Part shown: piece after piece, positions 27,360 through 38,800 of the stretch | Position numbering within the stretch: the stretch's first letter is position 1 | Layout: each line of letters opens with the position of its first letter | Source: Pithys albifrons albifrons | Taxonomy: Eukaryota; Chordata; Aves; Passeriformes; Thamnophilidae | Direction of reading: 5' to 3' | DNA length: 64,000 bases | NCBI RefSeq assembly: GCF_047495875.1 | Contig: NC_092461.1 | Span: 91,518,431 to 91,582,430 of the forward strand | Program-made: the position numbers and the translations under genes | The notes under the pieces: generated by a model | What the model saw: the letters and a program-made list of their open reading frames with translations, nothing else | Database searches by the model: none | What the model was told of the DNA's origin: nothing

Positions 27360-28527
27360 GTATCCACTCCTTATTCTGTGCCATTTACATCATGCCCAGG
27401 TCCTACACTTTCCAATACACCATCACTTTCCCTGTCTTTTGCTATATACACACAGATTCTGCCACATGGGACATGCACACTGGACTTCATCTGGATCTGT
27501 GGATGACTGTCCATTGTTCAGGTCATAATAAATTATCTCTAGCATGACTAATTCCCTGGTACTGGATATCTCTCTCCATGGTAGTTCATTTTCCTGGGAG
27601 ACATATAATGTCCACCTTGAAGGATTAGCCTTCCTTCACCCCTGACAGGAGTTGACTCCAGAGGTTAAGGACTTGCACCCCTTTTCCAACTGCCTTGCCA
27701 ATGCCCCCTTCCCTAGGAAGTGATTGCAGCTGTTTGGCTTCCCTAGTCTGTAATTCCAGGCTACTAGCCACATCATCCTATAATCAGAGCAGCCAGGCGA
27801 TAATGTGCTCAACTGACTGGCAGGTAAAATATTTTGTATATCCTGCAGCTCACTAAGGGATAGGTATCAAGTTGTTCTGCCTCTTTCTCATGGTCTTCTG
27901 GTGGCTCTGCTTAGTCCTCCTTCACTGAAAGGTCTTTAGTGTTCATTTCTTCTTGTGTATAGGGGCACAAGTTGGTTCTCTGGTTCAGCTGCAGTGCCTG
28001 TCACAGGGGTTGGAGCAGTCTATTGTTTTGTTGTCAGACCCAGAGACCTTCTTTTCCCCTTGCAGGCAACAAATATTGTCAAACAGGGCTCAGAAGGCTT
28101 GGGCCAGGCGCCAGCACTTGGCAGTGATTTTTGTCTCTCCACCAGGGTGACAGCACACCTTTCCAAATATTTTACTAATTTTTCTGGATTCTGCACTTGT
28201 TCAGGGGTGAAGTTCAAAAACACTGGAAGTGCCCATTGTCATAGGTACTTGCCCACACACTCTGCCACTCGTAACTGGCCTCAGGGTAAATCACTGTGGG
28301 GTATTCTTAAACAGTTGTTTAATCTTAAACAAGATCTGGAAAACACTCAGAAGACATAGCAATACAAACATGCTGGTTTCAACATCCCAAGGATATTCAG
28401 AATTCTCAAGAGCCATTGTCATTAGCCTGGAGGAGAAAAGGAAGATGAAGGGAGGTGTCTCCACCATGGACTGGATTTCTAGGAGAAAAGGTAAAATTAT
28501 TAACAGTTTCTGATAGATGGCTTCCAC
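27360..28527 (-). pseudogene. Degenerate ERV gag-like internal region (ERVL-like)
   Basis: The minus strand carries remnants of an avian ERVL-type gag. An N-terminal, partly hydrophobic open frame at 28291-28527 is followed by a frame at 28020-28223 containing EKLVKYLE. Further in-frame pieces run through about 27790-27390 separated by stops and frameshifts. The similarity comes from recognising short conserved stretches, not from an alignment. The coding part stops soon after the gag-like region and passes directly to the polypurine tract and LTR, so pol has been deleted. It is non-functional. The class assignment is an inference. Confidence 0.65.
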
Positions 28528-28815
28528 AGTATGGAGATGACAACAAGACTGAGTACAAATATCATATTAATTTCAGAGCTAGCAACTCCATCAGATTATA
28601 AACCAGAGTTACAAGTACAACAACATAACCTTAGCCCACATCCCATGGGTGACAAACAGCACAATGAGGAACTCATACTGCAAGTAAGGTATCACATAAT
28701 GCAACTTTAAGAACAAGCACATCAAATTTGAGAGCAAATGGATCACCATTGGGACCAGTGGCTACTAAACAAATATAATGAATGCTTATAACAAACTTGT
28801 TCTAGTGCATTTTAG
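28528..28815 (-). other. Probable ERV leader between LTR and gag
   Basis: This stretch lies upstream of the gag-like remnant on the minus strand, where the primer-binding site and untranslated leader would be. I could not identify a primer-binding site. It abuts an LTR in the opposite orientation rather than the expected minus-strand 5' LTR. Confidence 0.35.
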
Positions 28816-29288
28816 TGAGGTTTGTTGCTATCCCAACCCATCATGCTTACCCTAAGTCAAGGACATTTCAGTGTGCCATGCTCTGCCAGTGAGCAGGTGC
28901 ACAAGAAGCTGGAGGGCAGCACAGCCAGGACTTCTGATCTGAACTAGCCAAAGGGATATAAACCAGCAGGAGCTGGCTGGGAGGCACCAGTCACTGGCAG
29001 GGACAGACTGGGCATCAGTCGGTGGGTAGCGAGCAATGGTATTATGGATCATCCCTTGTTCCTTTGGGTTTTATTTCTCTCTCTTTTCTTGTTGTCTCTG
29101 TTTTCTTCAACATCATGATTACTATTATTATTAGTAGCTGCATTATTATATTTCAATTATTAAACTGTTCTTGCCTCAACCTAGGGGTTTTGCCTTATTT
29201 TTCTAACTCTCCTCCCCATCCCTCTGTGGTGGGGTGTGAGCAAGCACCTATGTTGTACTTAGTTGACAGCTGAGGTTAAATCATGACA
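28816..29288 (+). mobile_element. ERV LTR lacking the start of U3, plus strand
   Basis: It has U3 segments shared with the LTR at 63145-63705 (CTAAGTCAAGGAC, GAGCAGGTGCACAAGAAGCTGG), a TATA box (TATAAA, 28957-28962), an ATTAAA polyadenylation signal (29159-29164) and a U5 ending GGTTAAATCATGACA. About the first 100-150 bases expected of the family are absent or too diverged. Its orientation is opposite to the gag remnant and LTR start at its left, so it is either an independent insertion or one side of an inversion. Confidence 0.85.
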
Positions 29289-29580
29289 AGCACCTAGTAA
29301 AACATGAATCTGAAAGACACAAAATGCAAAGAACACCAAAAAAATCAAAAGTATTGCTGTGTAGTGCTACCACAAGTTTTGGCAATCTAATGAAACAAAA
29401 AGAATGCTTAAGAATTATCTGTTGGGAAAAAAATTTCTTAATTGGCTGCAAACACAGAACACAAAATATTAAATAGAAATCCCAGGGCAACAGCTTCTGG
29501 CAGATGGGAACAGCAAAATCTGGGCCAGAGGTTCAGCTCTGCCACTGCACTGCCACTGCTGTTTGTGTCACATTTGTATC

Positions 29581-29585
29581 CTCCC
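29581..29585. repeat. Target-site duplication CTCCC, left copy
   Basis: CTCCC directly precedes the LTR start TGTTATGGG. The identical five bases follow the LTR end at 30210-30214. Confidence 0.85.
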
Positions 29586-30209
29586 TGTTATGGGTTTAGC
29601 CAGGTGGGTCTAAATTTAGGTTTTAAAGTTCAGCTAGGCCTAGGATTGTCAGCTGATTTAAGCTGGGCTGAGCTAGCTAACAGCTGACTTCTTCCAGCCA
29701 ATAATATTGTATTCCATACCATACTACATCATCTCAAAGGGTGTAAAATCCAGTGTGTGGGAGTGGCTTGGTTAGTTCCATCATGGCTGCACTAAGAGGA
29801 GGACACCTAGCAGCTCCTCTACTATGCTAGGCCCTGCTCCTGTTGCCTGTGCTTGCATTTTGTTTGCATTCAGGGAAGTAGAAATATTTTGTTGTTACAC
29901 TTTCTCTTTCTTGCTGAGTGTCTTTTGGAGTGCTTATGAATTTAGAGTAATGGGCTTTGTATTAATTGGGGAGTGGGGAGTTATTCCTTGTTATATATAT
30001 GCATAACTTGTGTAAGTGTGTGTTATATTGTAGTTTCCTCTTAATATTCTCTTCTCTGTATAAATACATGTAGTTAGTTTCAGCATAAACCTGATTTTGA
30101 GGGTTTTTCTTTTCTCTCTCTCTTCTTTTTCCCTTGGCTGGTTGGGGGGAGGAGGAACCCTTTCACTCTGTCCTGGACAGTTGGCGTTTTGCCAGCTCAA
30201 CCCAGGACA
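29586..30209 (+). mobile_element. Complete solo LTR of an endogenous retrovirus
   Basis: It starts TGTTATGGGTTTAGCC and ends CAACCCAGGACA, 624 bp, with canonical TG...CA termini, and is flanked on both sides by CTCCC. The U3 carries CCAATAATATTGTATTCCATACC, related to the promoter region of the other LTRs. The 3' part contains the T/C-rich run and GGCTGGTTGGGGGGAGG typical of an avian ERV U5. No internal region is present, so it arose by LTR-LTR recombination. Five-base duplications fit ERVL or gamma-like integration and do not by themselves fix the class. Confidence 0.9.
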
Positions 30210-30214
30210 CTCCC
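30210..30214. repeat. Target-site duplication CTCCC, right copy
   Basis: Identical to 29581-29585, directly after the terminal ACA of the LTR. Confidence 0.85.
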
Positions 30215-32602
30215 TCTTCACCTTTGTAACACATCAGAGTCATCCAGCTAGAAGGTCATCTAGCCAGGGCCAAACCACTATAAACAGCAAAAAGAAATAT
30301 ATCGTAGCAGGACATGGTTAAAAATGGAACCACTTATTGTAATCCATGAACTAAACATAACCAAATTAAGTAGGCAATATGTGACTTCCAACTTTTAAAC
30401 CTGAGGAGATTCCACAGGAAACCTTATCTGTAGTTTAAAAAGCTTTCTCCTGAAGTACCAAAGTTGTGTGATAAGAATAAGATCAAAATGGCAATAGTTA
30501 GTCCATCAGTCTGGGTTTATACCAGTATTGTCTGCATAGACTATCTAATGTGTTTAGTTTCTATGAAGAATTTGATAACAGCAAATGAACATTGTCCTTA
30601 TTTAATAATATAGCTGCACTCTATCCTGCCAGGTGGAAATAGTCAATTCTGACTTTCAAACATCTTCATTTCAGAGGTCATTTTATCAAATGGGCAGCAT
30701 TAAATAAAAAACGCCCAAAACAGAGCAAACGCAAAAGTCTATCCGGATTTTGTTTGGTAAGAGAAATACACAGTGATATGTCTTTTGTCATGCAAATGCA
30801 TCCTGAACACACAGGGTGACAGAGTTGTGTTGCACCACGTTTACCTTGGATTACAGCGATTCCTATTATGGGCCCATTACAGAGACAGAGCCACAGTGTG
30901 GAGGGTTGGTCTTCTGAAAGGTGGGCAAGAGCTTCCCTGGAGATGCATCCCAGTGGTGCAAGGATAACGGTGGCAAAATGGCCACAGGGATCAGCCAGCA
31001 CTACAGGACAGAAGAAAGGCCATAGCTAGACATGCTCCTTCTTAGGCAGGCGACACCCTCTGTCACTGCCCTCTGTCTGGGTCCTGACACAAGCAAGGGA
31101 CATTTCTGAAACATGGCATGCTTAAGATTCTGTAATTTGTCCCATTAACACATCAGAAAAAGTGTTATCCCACAAAAATGCAAATAAGAAGGTCCTGTAT
31201 CCAAAACACTCTACTTATGTACTCAAAACTGTTAGATGGAAGACAACAAGAATCTGGATACACCAGATACTTAGCTGTGCACACAGCTACTTTTCACAAC
31301 TTCACAAGCAGAAAAAGGGGCTAAGAAAATGCCCTTCTTCTCTAGACAACTTGGGTTGACAGCAGAGGGGTTAGTTCTTTGATCTGCCTCTGACCACAGA
31401 AATAAAATGAGTACTTTGTCTGTACCAAAACCTGTCTAGAAGTGGTCTAGATCTGGCAAGCGCTTCATTCATCACTTCTAAGGAAAGGAGCCTGTTGCCA
31501 CCTCTGCCTGCCAACAAAAAGTGGAGAGGATGCTGCTGCTTCAGAGGGAGAACATGATTTCCTGGGACATGCTGGAGCACAGATACCTTCAGCATCAATG
31601 ACAAGAGCTCAGTACTCCTCACCCCAATCAATCAGGGGCAACTTCTGTCTTTCCATCTCACAAGGCTCCCAGGCTTAACAACATTATGCAGCTTTGCTGG
31701 ACAAGGCTCAGATGCTCAGTCCTTAGCAGGATCAATCCATAGTGACTTAAAATTGAAATCATGGTTACCACTAACTAAATGGAAATAGTGTTGTTTCCCA
31801 GAACACAGTAGATCTTTCACAATGGGCTGGAGTGCATGTTTTTCGTCTCCACTGAGCTATGAACAATAGGCAACTCTCTGCTTTTATTAAAAACTTTGAG
31901 GGATTATTATTTTAGTTAAGCCTTTAAGAATTCATACCTATCTGGAAAGGGCAGCTTGTGTAATGTACTTCCTGTTTTCATCATAGCTGGATACTGCTTT
32001 TTGCTGTTGCCTGTTATTACCCAGTTAATATGAACTGCTTGAAGTTTATTTTTAACTCACTTGAGCCTATTGTAAGGTCTGTTCAAGAACCTAACTTTCC
32101 AACCAGAAAACACAACTCCTGCATCTAATGCTCAATTTAGGAATATATTCTTAAATCCTTTTAAACAGCCAAGACACAAAGTGAAAATAGATAATGAATA
32201 GTTGTTGAATATCAGCAATCTGTTCAACTCAAAGATTACATTTTATTTTCAAATTATATCCTTAATTTCTTAAGTAAGTATTTATTTGATAAAGAAGTCA
32301 TGCTCTGTTCATTTAATTGCCAATTAAAACAGAGGAAATGAATAAATATTTGCCAAAATGAGCAGAGGAGTATTTTTATTTGAGGAAAAATATGTAATTA
32401 TCTAAACATCTTGAAATTATAGTCAAAAGCTTTAAAGTCTTCTGTGTCAGACACAATTTGTTTCAACTCTATGAAATCACATTTAGCAGAAGTGAGAAGT
32501 ACTTAAGACTGAAATGAGATTGAATGTAAGCTCTGGAAAGGACATTTTTTAGAACTTCTTAAAGAAAATAATTTTTAAAATATAATAATAATAATTATCA
32601 TA
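30215..32602. other. Intergenic or intronic DNA, unassigned
   Basis: No gene, RNA or transposon recognised. The minus-strand frame of 107 residues at 30678-31001 shows no known domain. 31880-32600 is very AT-rich and low in repeats, which is compatible with ordinary or conserved non-coding DNA. Confidence 0.55.
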
Positions 32603-33425
32603 ATCATAGAATATGCTGACTTATGAAGGGACTCAAAGGGATCATCAAAGTCCAACTCCTGATCCAAGGACAACCCAAGAGTCACACCATGTGCCTCAGC
32701 ATATTGTCCAAACACCTCATGCACTCAGACAGGCTTGGTGCTGTGACCACGTCCCTGGGGAGTCTGTTCCAGCACCCAACAAACCTCTGGGTGAAAAACT
32801 TTTTCCTGATATCCAAGTTAAACCTCCCCTGACACAACTTCATGCCATTTCCTCAAGTCCTATCACTGGTCACGAAAGAGAAGAGATCAGTGCCTGCCCC
32901 TCCTATTACCCTCAAGAAGTTATAACTGCAGTGAGGTCTCCCCTCAGTCTCCTCTTCTCCAGGCTGAACAGACTAAGTGCCCTCAGCTGCTCCTCATACA
33001 GCTTCCCCTCAAGGCCCTTCACCATCTTTATTGCCCTCCTTTGGAAGCTCTCTAAGAGCTTAATATCTTTCCTATATTGTGGTGCCCAACACTGCACACA
33101 ATATTCCAGGTGAGGCCATCCCAGTGCAGAGCAGAGTGGGACAATCCCCTCCCTTGACCGGCTGGTGATGTTGTGCCTGATGCCCCCAGGACACACTTGG
33201 CCCTCCTGGCTGCCAGGGCACTGCCGACTCACATTCAACTTGACATTGACCAGGACCTCGAGGTCCCTTTCCACAGCACCGCTTTCCAGCATCTCATTCC
33301 TTAGTTTGTACATACATCCGAGGGTGCCCCATCCCAGGGGCAGAAACCCACACTTTGCTTTGTTAAACATCAGATAATTGGTGATTGCCTCTCACTAATT
33401 TGTCAAGGTCTCTCTCTCTCTTCCA
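32603..33425 (-). mobile_element. CR1 LINE, 5'-truncated, minus strand
   Basis: On the plus strand it begins with the reverse complement of the CR1 3' end (ATCATAGAATATGC, then GGGACTCAAAGGGATCATC). It continues through the 3' UTR into ORF2 up to about 33425. The 152-residue open piece of ORF2 (32912-33370) is listed separately. Its 5' end lies next to the 3' end of a second CR1 copy in the same orientation. Confidence 0.95.
32912..33370 (-). pseudogene. CR1 ORF2 C-terminal fragment (uninterrupted 152 codons)
   Basis: This frame corresponds to the C-terminal part of CR1 ORF2, the region after the reverse-transcriptase core. Visible family landmarks are ERDLEVLVNVKLNVS (near residue 35), SRSREGIVPLCSALGWPHLEYC (around 70-90) split by unusual residues, and [11 protein letters not shown] near the end. 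The methionine at 33370 is only the first in the window of similarity. The real protein would begin about 2-3 kb further upstream, and that part is missing, including the endonuclease and the RT catalytic motif. The frame is therefore a fragment without activity, but free of stops. Confidence 0.85.
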
Positions 33426-33435
33426 ATAATAATGT

Positions 33436-34210
33436 CATCACATAGAATCACAGGATAATTCAAGTTAGAGGAGATCTCAAGTCCAATGTCCTGCTTAAAG
33501 CAGAATCAGCCTGGCAGCTCCATTTAATCTGGCCTCAAAATCCTCCAGGGATGGAGAGCACACAACCTTGTCTGGACAACATGTTCCAGTATTTTGAGTC
33601 TCCATATAGTGAAAAGGTTTCTCCTCACACCTGCTGTGAACTCTCATTTCAACTTCTGCTTGTTGACTACTGTTCTCCCACACTGTGCCACTGAGAAGTG
33701 CCAGGCTTCATCTTCTTCATGACCTTTTCCTGGGTAGGGGAATCCTGCAATCAGGGCCCTCCAACACAGTGTCTTCCTTCTTAGGCTGAACAAACCCTAC
33801 TGTCCCAGAGTCCCTTCACTGGGCAAGTGTTCCAGCCTCTGACTGTGGTTCTTGTTGTGTTCCAGCGTCTGACTGTGGTTCTTGTCTAATCTCACCCTGG
33901 TTTACCACTGTCTTTCTTGTCGAAAACCAAACACAGTATCCAAATATGGTCTAACAGGTGCTGAGTAAATGGGAATAATCACTTTCCTCCACCTACTCAC
34001 TGCACTTCTGTTGTTACAGTCCAGAGTGCTGGTGGCCTCCTTTGCTGCTGGGACAGATTGCTGGCTCCTGCTCAACCCAGTGTCCATGAGCCCTCCAGAT
34101 GCCTTCCACAGAGCTGCTCACTCTGTCCTCAGCCTGTGGTCCTCATGGGGTCCCTCTTTATCTGGTGGAGGGTTTGGCATCTGTCTTTCATGAATTTCTA
34201 TTAACTTCAT
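33436..34210 (-). mobile_element. CR1 LINE, diverged, minus strand
   Basis: It starts with CATAGAATCACAGGATAATTC, the reverse complement of a CR1 3' end. It then runs through the 3' UTR and C-terminal ORF2 region (AGGCTGAACAAACCC near 33784, CAGTATCCAAATATGGTCTAACAGG near 33931). The frame is broken and an internal 30-bp duplication is present. It is more diverged than its neighbour and probably older or of a different CR1 subfamily. Confidence 0.9.
33827..33886. repeat. 30-bp tandem duplication inside CR1
   Basis: Two adjacent 30-bp units, each GTGTTCCAGC(C/G)TCTGACTGTG and on to GTTCTTGT, differ at about two bases. This is an internal duplication in this copy, not a CR1 feature. Confidence 0.9.
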
Positions 34211-35423
34211 TATGATGGATAATTCCATGAATGGTTCTTAGACAGGATCTTTTTCCTCCTTTCTGTTTTACTCCACTATTGCAGACTTATTTCACTACAA
34301 TTTAGCTTAAAGAGGACAATTACATAATTCAGAATAAATTTAAAATCTGATTAGATTAAAATGAGAGATAAAGAAGTCTGTCCTGTTTTTCATGCAGAAT
34401 TCCTTTTTCACTGTCTTCCACTTGGCATGTGTGTTTTTATGTTTGCTGCTGTAACTACTTTGGCTTTGACAGACTCAGAAGAATTACAGAAGCTCTATAC
34501 CAAAAAAAATCAACTTTTTGTCCCTTGAGCTAGTCTGATAAACCATGAGTCACAATACTTTCTATAAGTATACATTTTCAACAATTTCAATATTAAACCT
34601 TAGCTATGATAATCCTTAAATTATTTACCTTAAATTAATTTTATATTAACAGTAAAAAGTATTTGGAAGGAAAAGCGAATACCAGTTGGAAAACAGATAT
34701 GTGGAAAAGGATTTACAGGTGAGGGATGCAAGTTTGACAGGTTAATTAATAGTAGTTTCTTTAAGTTTCAATTGATTGCATGTATCAGTGAATCTCAATT
34801 TTTTGTTTTGTTGTAAAAATAATTTATTTCTGGCCAACTGCTGCCTGTGAAACTTCACAAAGGATATCACAGTTGTCAAAAAAATGTTCTAAATTACAAA
34901 ACTGAATACATATTATAAGGCCTATAAGGATACTTTTCTCTGCCCTTTCAAGGACAGTGTGTGCAATCCCAAGTGGCTACATCAAACTTAGTTCAAACAT
35001 TTTGGAAAAAAATGCAAAAGCTTCAGGATTGAACTATCAAAGCTAGCTATTACAGGCTGTTGAATAAAGGAAACTTATTTTCATTTCTACAGCTTTGAAT
35101 TATTATTTTTTTTTTTGCTACATGTCACTGACATTTTGATTTTATTTTATTAACTTTAGAAAATTTACCCTGCAGATAAAAGCAAAATTCCAGACACATT
35201 CTCATTACAAACTTTACTGGACAATTTTCAGTGAAAGTTACTTGGTGCTTTGTTTGTCATTTGAGTATCTATTCAGTATTACATCTGCTTTCTTGCTCAC
35301 CTTCTATTTACATCCCCCTCAAAAACAATTACACATCAAAAACCTCATCATCAGGAGTAACACACCAGGTATTTAATTGAATTAGAACATTCATAGTCCC
35401 CACACATAACAATATAAAATAAA
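34211..35423. other. AT-rich DNA, unassigned
   Basis: No gene or repeat recognised. It contains poly-T at 35106-35117 and long AT-rich stretches. Confidence 0.55.
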
Positions 35424-35868
35424 TTTATGGTGGGCTGACCTTGGCACGGTGCTAGATGCCCACCCAGCAGCTGTCTTACTCCCTTCAGCAGGACAATGGG
35501 AGAAAATAAGATGAGAAAGGATTAGGACAGGGAGATCAGCCATCAGTTACTGTCATAGGCAAAACAGACTCAACTTGGGGGAAATTAATTCATTTTTACT
35601 GACAATTAAGGCTAGAATAGGATGTGGAGTAACAAAGACAAAAGCAAAACTGCTTTCTGCTCGCCTCTCTCTTCTTCCTAGGCTCACCTTCACCCCTGAC
35701 TCCTCTACCTCCTCCTCCACAAATGGTGTAAGGGATGAGGAATGGAGTCTGAGGTCATACCGTAACAGCTTCTCTCTGCTGCTACTTCCCCCTCATCCTG
35801 TTCCCTTCTCCAGTCTTGATCTTCTTCATGGGCTGCAGTCCTTCAGGAACTGGTCTTGACATGTCTAT
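35424..35868 (-). mobile_element. ERV LTR fragment (R-U5 part), minus strand
   Basis: On the minus strand it ends with GGGCATCTAGCACCGTGCCA followed by AGGTCAGCCCACCATAA, the U5 end of a common avian ERV LTR. The segments AAACAGACTCAACTTGGGG and AAATTAATTCATTT (the reverse of the polyadenylation region) fit the same family, and the part further in is C/T-rich. The U3 side is truncated at about 35868. The plus-strand frame of 94 residues at 35575-35859 is a chance frame. Confidence 0.75.
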
Positions 35869-38800
35869 CCTCACTTGTTACAGCCAAAAACAATAGATGC
35901 ACTGTTGTTCTTCCACTGTCTCTGGTCCAAATACTAATTCCCACACACCAGAAGACACTTGCTCAAATGCAGAAGCTGTGTCCCGGGACAAATTAGAAAA
36001 CACATAAAAATTATATGGTCAAAGTCAGAATTTGTCTATCATGCTGATGCTAGCAAGTCTTCTTCACTCGTCCTGCCACAGGATATTTAATGTCAAGAAG
36101 AAAGCATGGAAATAATTTAACTTCACCTTCTATATCAGTTTAACTCAGTGAGATCATCTAGGGCAGAAGATAACCCGCCATGAGAGGTCATAGCACTGAA
36201 ATGCTTTATTTACAGGATGAGGAGACAAGAAATCAAGAACTGTGTGAAAGCCTATGATGCCCTTCTTCCAGCAGGGCAGAGGGAATCCTGGGTCATTACA
36301 AAATACTTTTTCTTTGATATTCTGATGTATAATCTGTTATGCCCAAATATGACACCATGTTACATTAGCCAAAGAAAATATATCCCACACTGGACTCGAA
36401 TACAATAATCAAACAGCTTTAGATGTTCACTAAATTGACAACTATGCACCACAATTCTGGTACGTCAAACCCCAAACTCCATAAAACTGCAATATTTATC
36501 TCCAAAACCATAACTGTCTAAACATTTACATCAAGTTTCTTCCATAAAACACACATTGAAAGTTTAGAAATGTAGACTGAATCATTTCCTGTGACTCAGT
36601 GATTTGCTATTGCATCTGTGCAGAACACCAGGAGAGCTGTTTTTAGCTTGACAATTTTACAATTCAATGGAATGTTAATGGCCTCTTAAATTTTATATAA
36701 AACAGCTTCTTATCACGTCCTTAATCTCGTATCAGATATTATCTAGAGTAAAGTAACTCAAGGCCAGATTATAACCATGGAGAGAAGAAGCAAGGAAATT
36801 CTCTCATGCAGCTGATCTCAGATTAAAGATTAGCAAGACTGTGTGCCAGCTATTTCCTGTGATTGATCAGATACCTAGAGAACCTTACTCTGTTCCCCTG
36901 CTGTATGTTACCCAGCATATAGGATGAGAAGAGGGGTGTGCTGCTGGACTTTAAAGTTGTAAACCTGCTCCCAGTAGCAGCTAGAAGTACTTTATCATGG
37001 TCTGGAGTCACCCTTAGAGCAGTTCATAGATGTACAGTCTGTGGCATTTCTTCAAAGGGACTACATCACATTGAAATCTAACCAAAGTTGGTTTGAAACA
37101 GGGCAAATCCCACATCTGCCCTTAAATCTCTTGGGATATTTGCTGTGGTTTTACAGTACGGATCCTCTGCTTTCTTAATAGGCTTCACATCCCCCACGAA
37201 CACAGGCAATAATCACAGAAATAAAAAAAAGTGCATGTCTGTATAAAACTCTTACCAAAAGAGTGAAACTGAATACCCACACTGTGCTGGCACATGGACA
37301 GAGTAAACAAGCTGGAGAGAGAGAAAGAAATAGAGATCCTTTTCCTCACTCTCTCTTTCCAACTCTTCTATTTACTTGAAATTTAAAGTAAGTTTAAAAA
37401 GTAGGTTAAAAAATATTGGCAACTTGATGCCTTTTCATTTACCCTTCTCCATTAACACCTTTATAAAGATACTCAGGTTTTAGAATGCACTGTTTGTATT
37501 AGGAGAAGCTCTTGCTGAGCGATTGCTTAGAGCAGATAGGATTGAGCGAACTGCGTGGCTTTTGTTGAGCCTGTATTTTAGAGCAAATATCTTTGAAGTA
37601 CAGCCTACTGAGAAGAACAGCTTTTCACAGGAAACAGAAGAAACTACTGTGTGCTCAAGACAAATGGGATTTTCCCAAGGCAAGAAAGACGTAATAAACA
37701 TCTCAATACAAAATTAGTTAAGAAATATGAAAGGTTGCCGGTTGATCTTTGCTTTTACAAGGAGAAAGGATGAAAACATCCATGCTAAAGGACATACAAA
37801 TTCCTCTAGAGCAGATTTCAGATATAAATAAAAAATTTAAATAAATGCTCTAATATATGCCCGCAAACCAGCCAATATGACAAGAATGTGCAAGGAACGG
37901 CAGAAATGTGGATCCCATTCCTTCTCTATCATATCACACTGACAGATTAAAGCAGTACAACTGCTGTAGCATGTTGCATTCCCATTCCCCCCCTTTTCTC
38001 ATGCTCCTCGTTTTCCATGTGCACCTTATACCTGCATTTCCCCTTCCTCTCTGGTTATTGTTCTGGATGACCACATCTTTGTTTCCCTGCTCCTGAGATG
38101 GAGGTCTTTGACTCTGCAGGTTGCACTTTCACTGACCCCAAGTCACAGTCTAGCCCCTTCCCTGCCAGTGGGTCTGTCTCTCCCTTGTCCCTTCTTGCTG
38201 CCAGCTGTTTCAGTGTCCACTGGTCACTACAACTAACAACAATTTAAAGACAAAGAGTCTAGTCCCATCCAGAGAGCAAACATAGTTTTGAGTTAGCATG
38301 TAGGGGAAAAGGAACCCTGAAATACCTGCACCAAAGCTCTGTGCAAAACACCTAGGGCCACTGGTGAAGGTATGCAGCCAAGGTCTGAGCTGGCTGCAAA
38401 GATATGTTATTCTGAACACTTTTTTTCCCATCTCTCTTTTTTGTACTTAGTGCCATGGTAAAGAGAACCACTCCCTGACAGCTATTCTAAAGTCTAAATA
38501 TAGGATCCCTGCATCGATAATGCTGATACCACTTAAAAGGATACTGCTAAAAAGGATTCTTGTTGGTTTTGTATTTTATTATCATTTGACAAATACAATT
38601 TTTAAAAGAACAGAAGTATAATAGCCCCAAATGTAAAACTTAAGCTTTCCCAGATTTCTATTATGAAGAGAAGAATCTTCAGTGGTGAAGAATCAGCTAC
38701 AGTCACCCGTGAAAGGGACAAGGTTTTTTCTGGTCAACAGAATGCTGAAGTTGCCAGTCATTCAAGTCAGTTTTTTCACTGAAAACAAGAACTCAGACTT

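Noticed and set aside
30678..31001. 107-residue minus-strand frame
   Set aside because: No known domain and no supporting splice or promoter context.
32613..33113. 166-residue plus-strand frame
   Set aside because: It is antisense to a CR1 element, whose true frame is on the minus strand.
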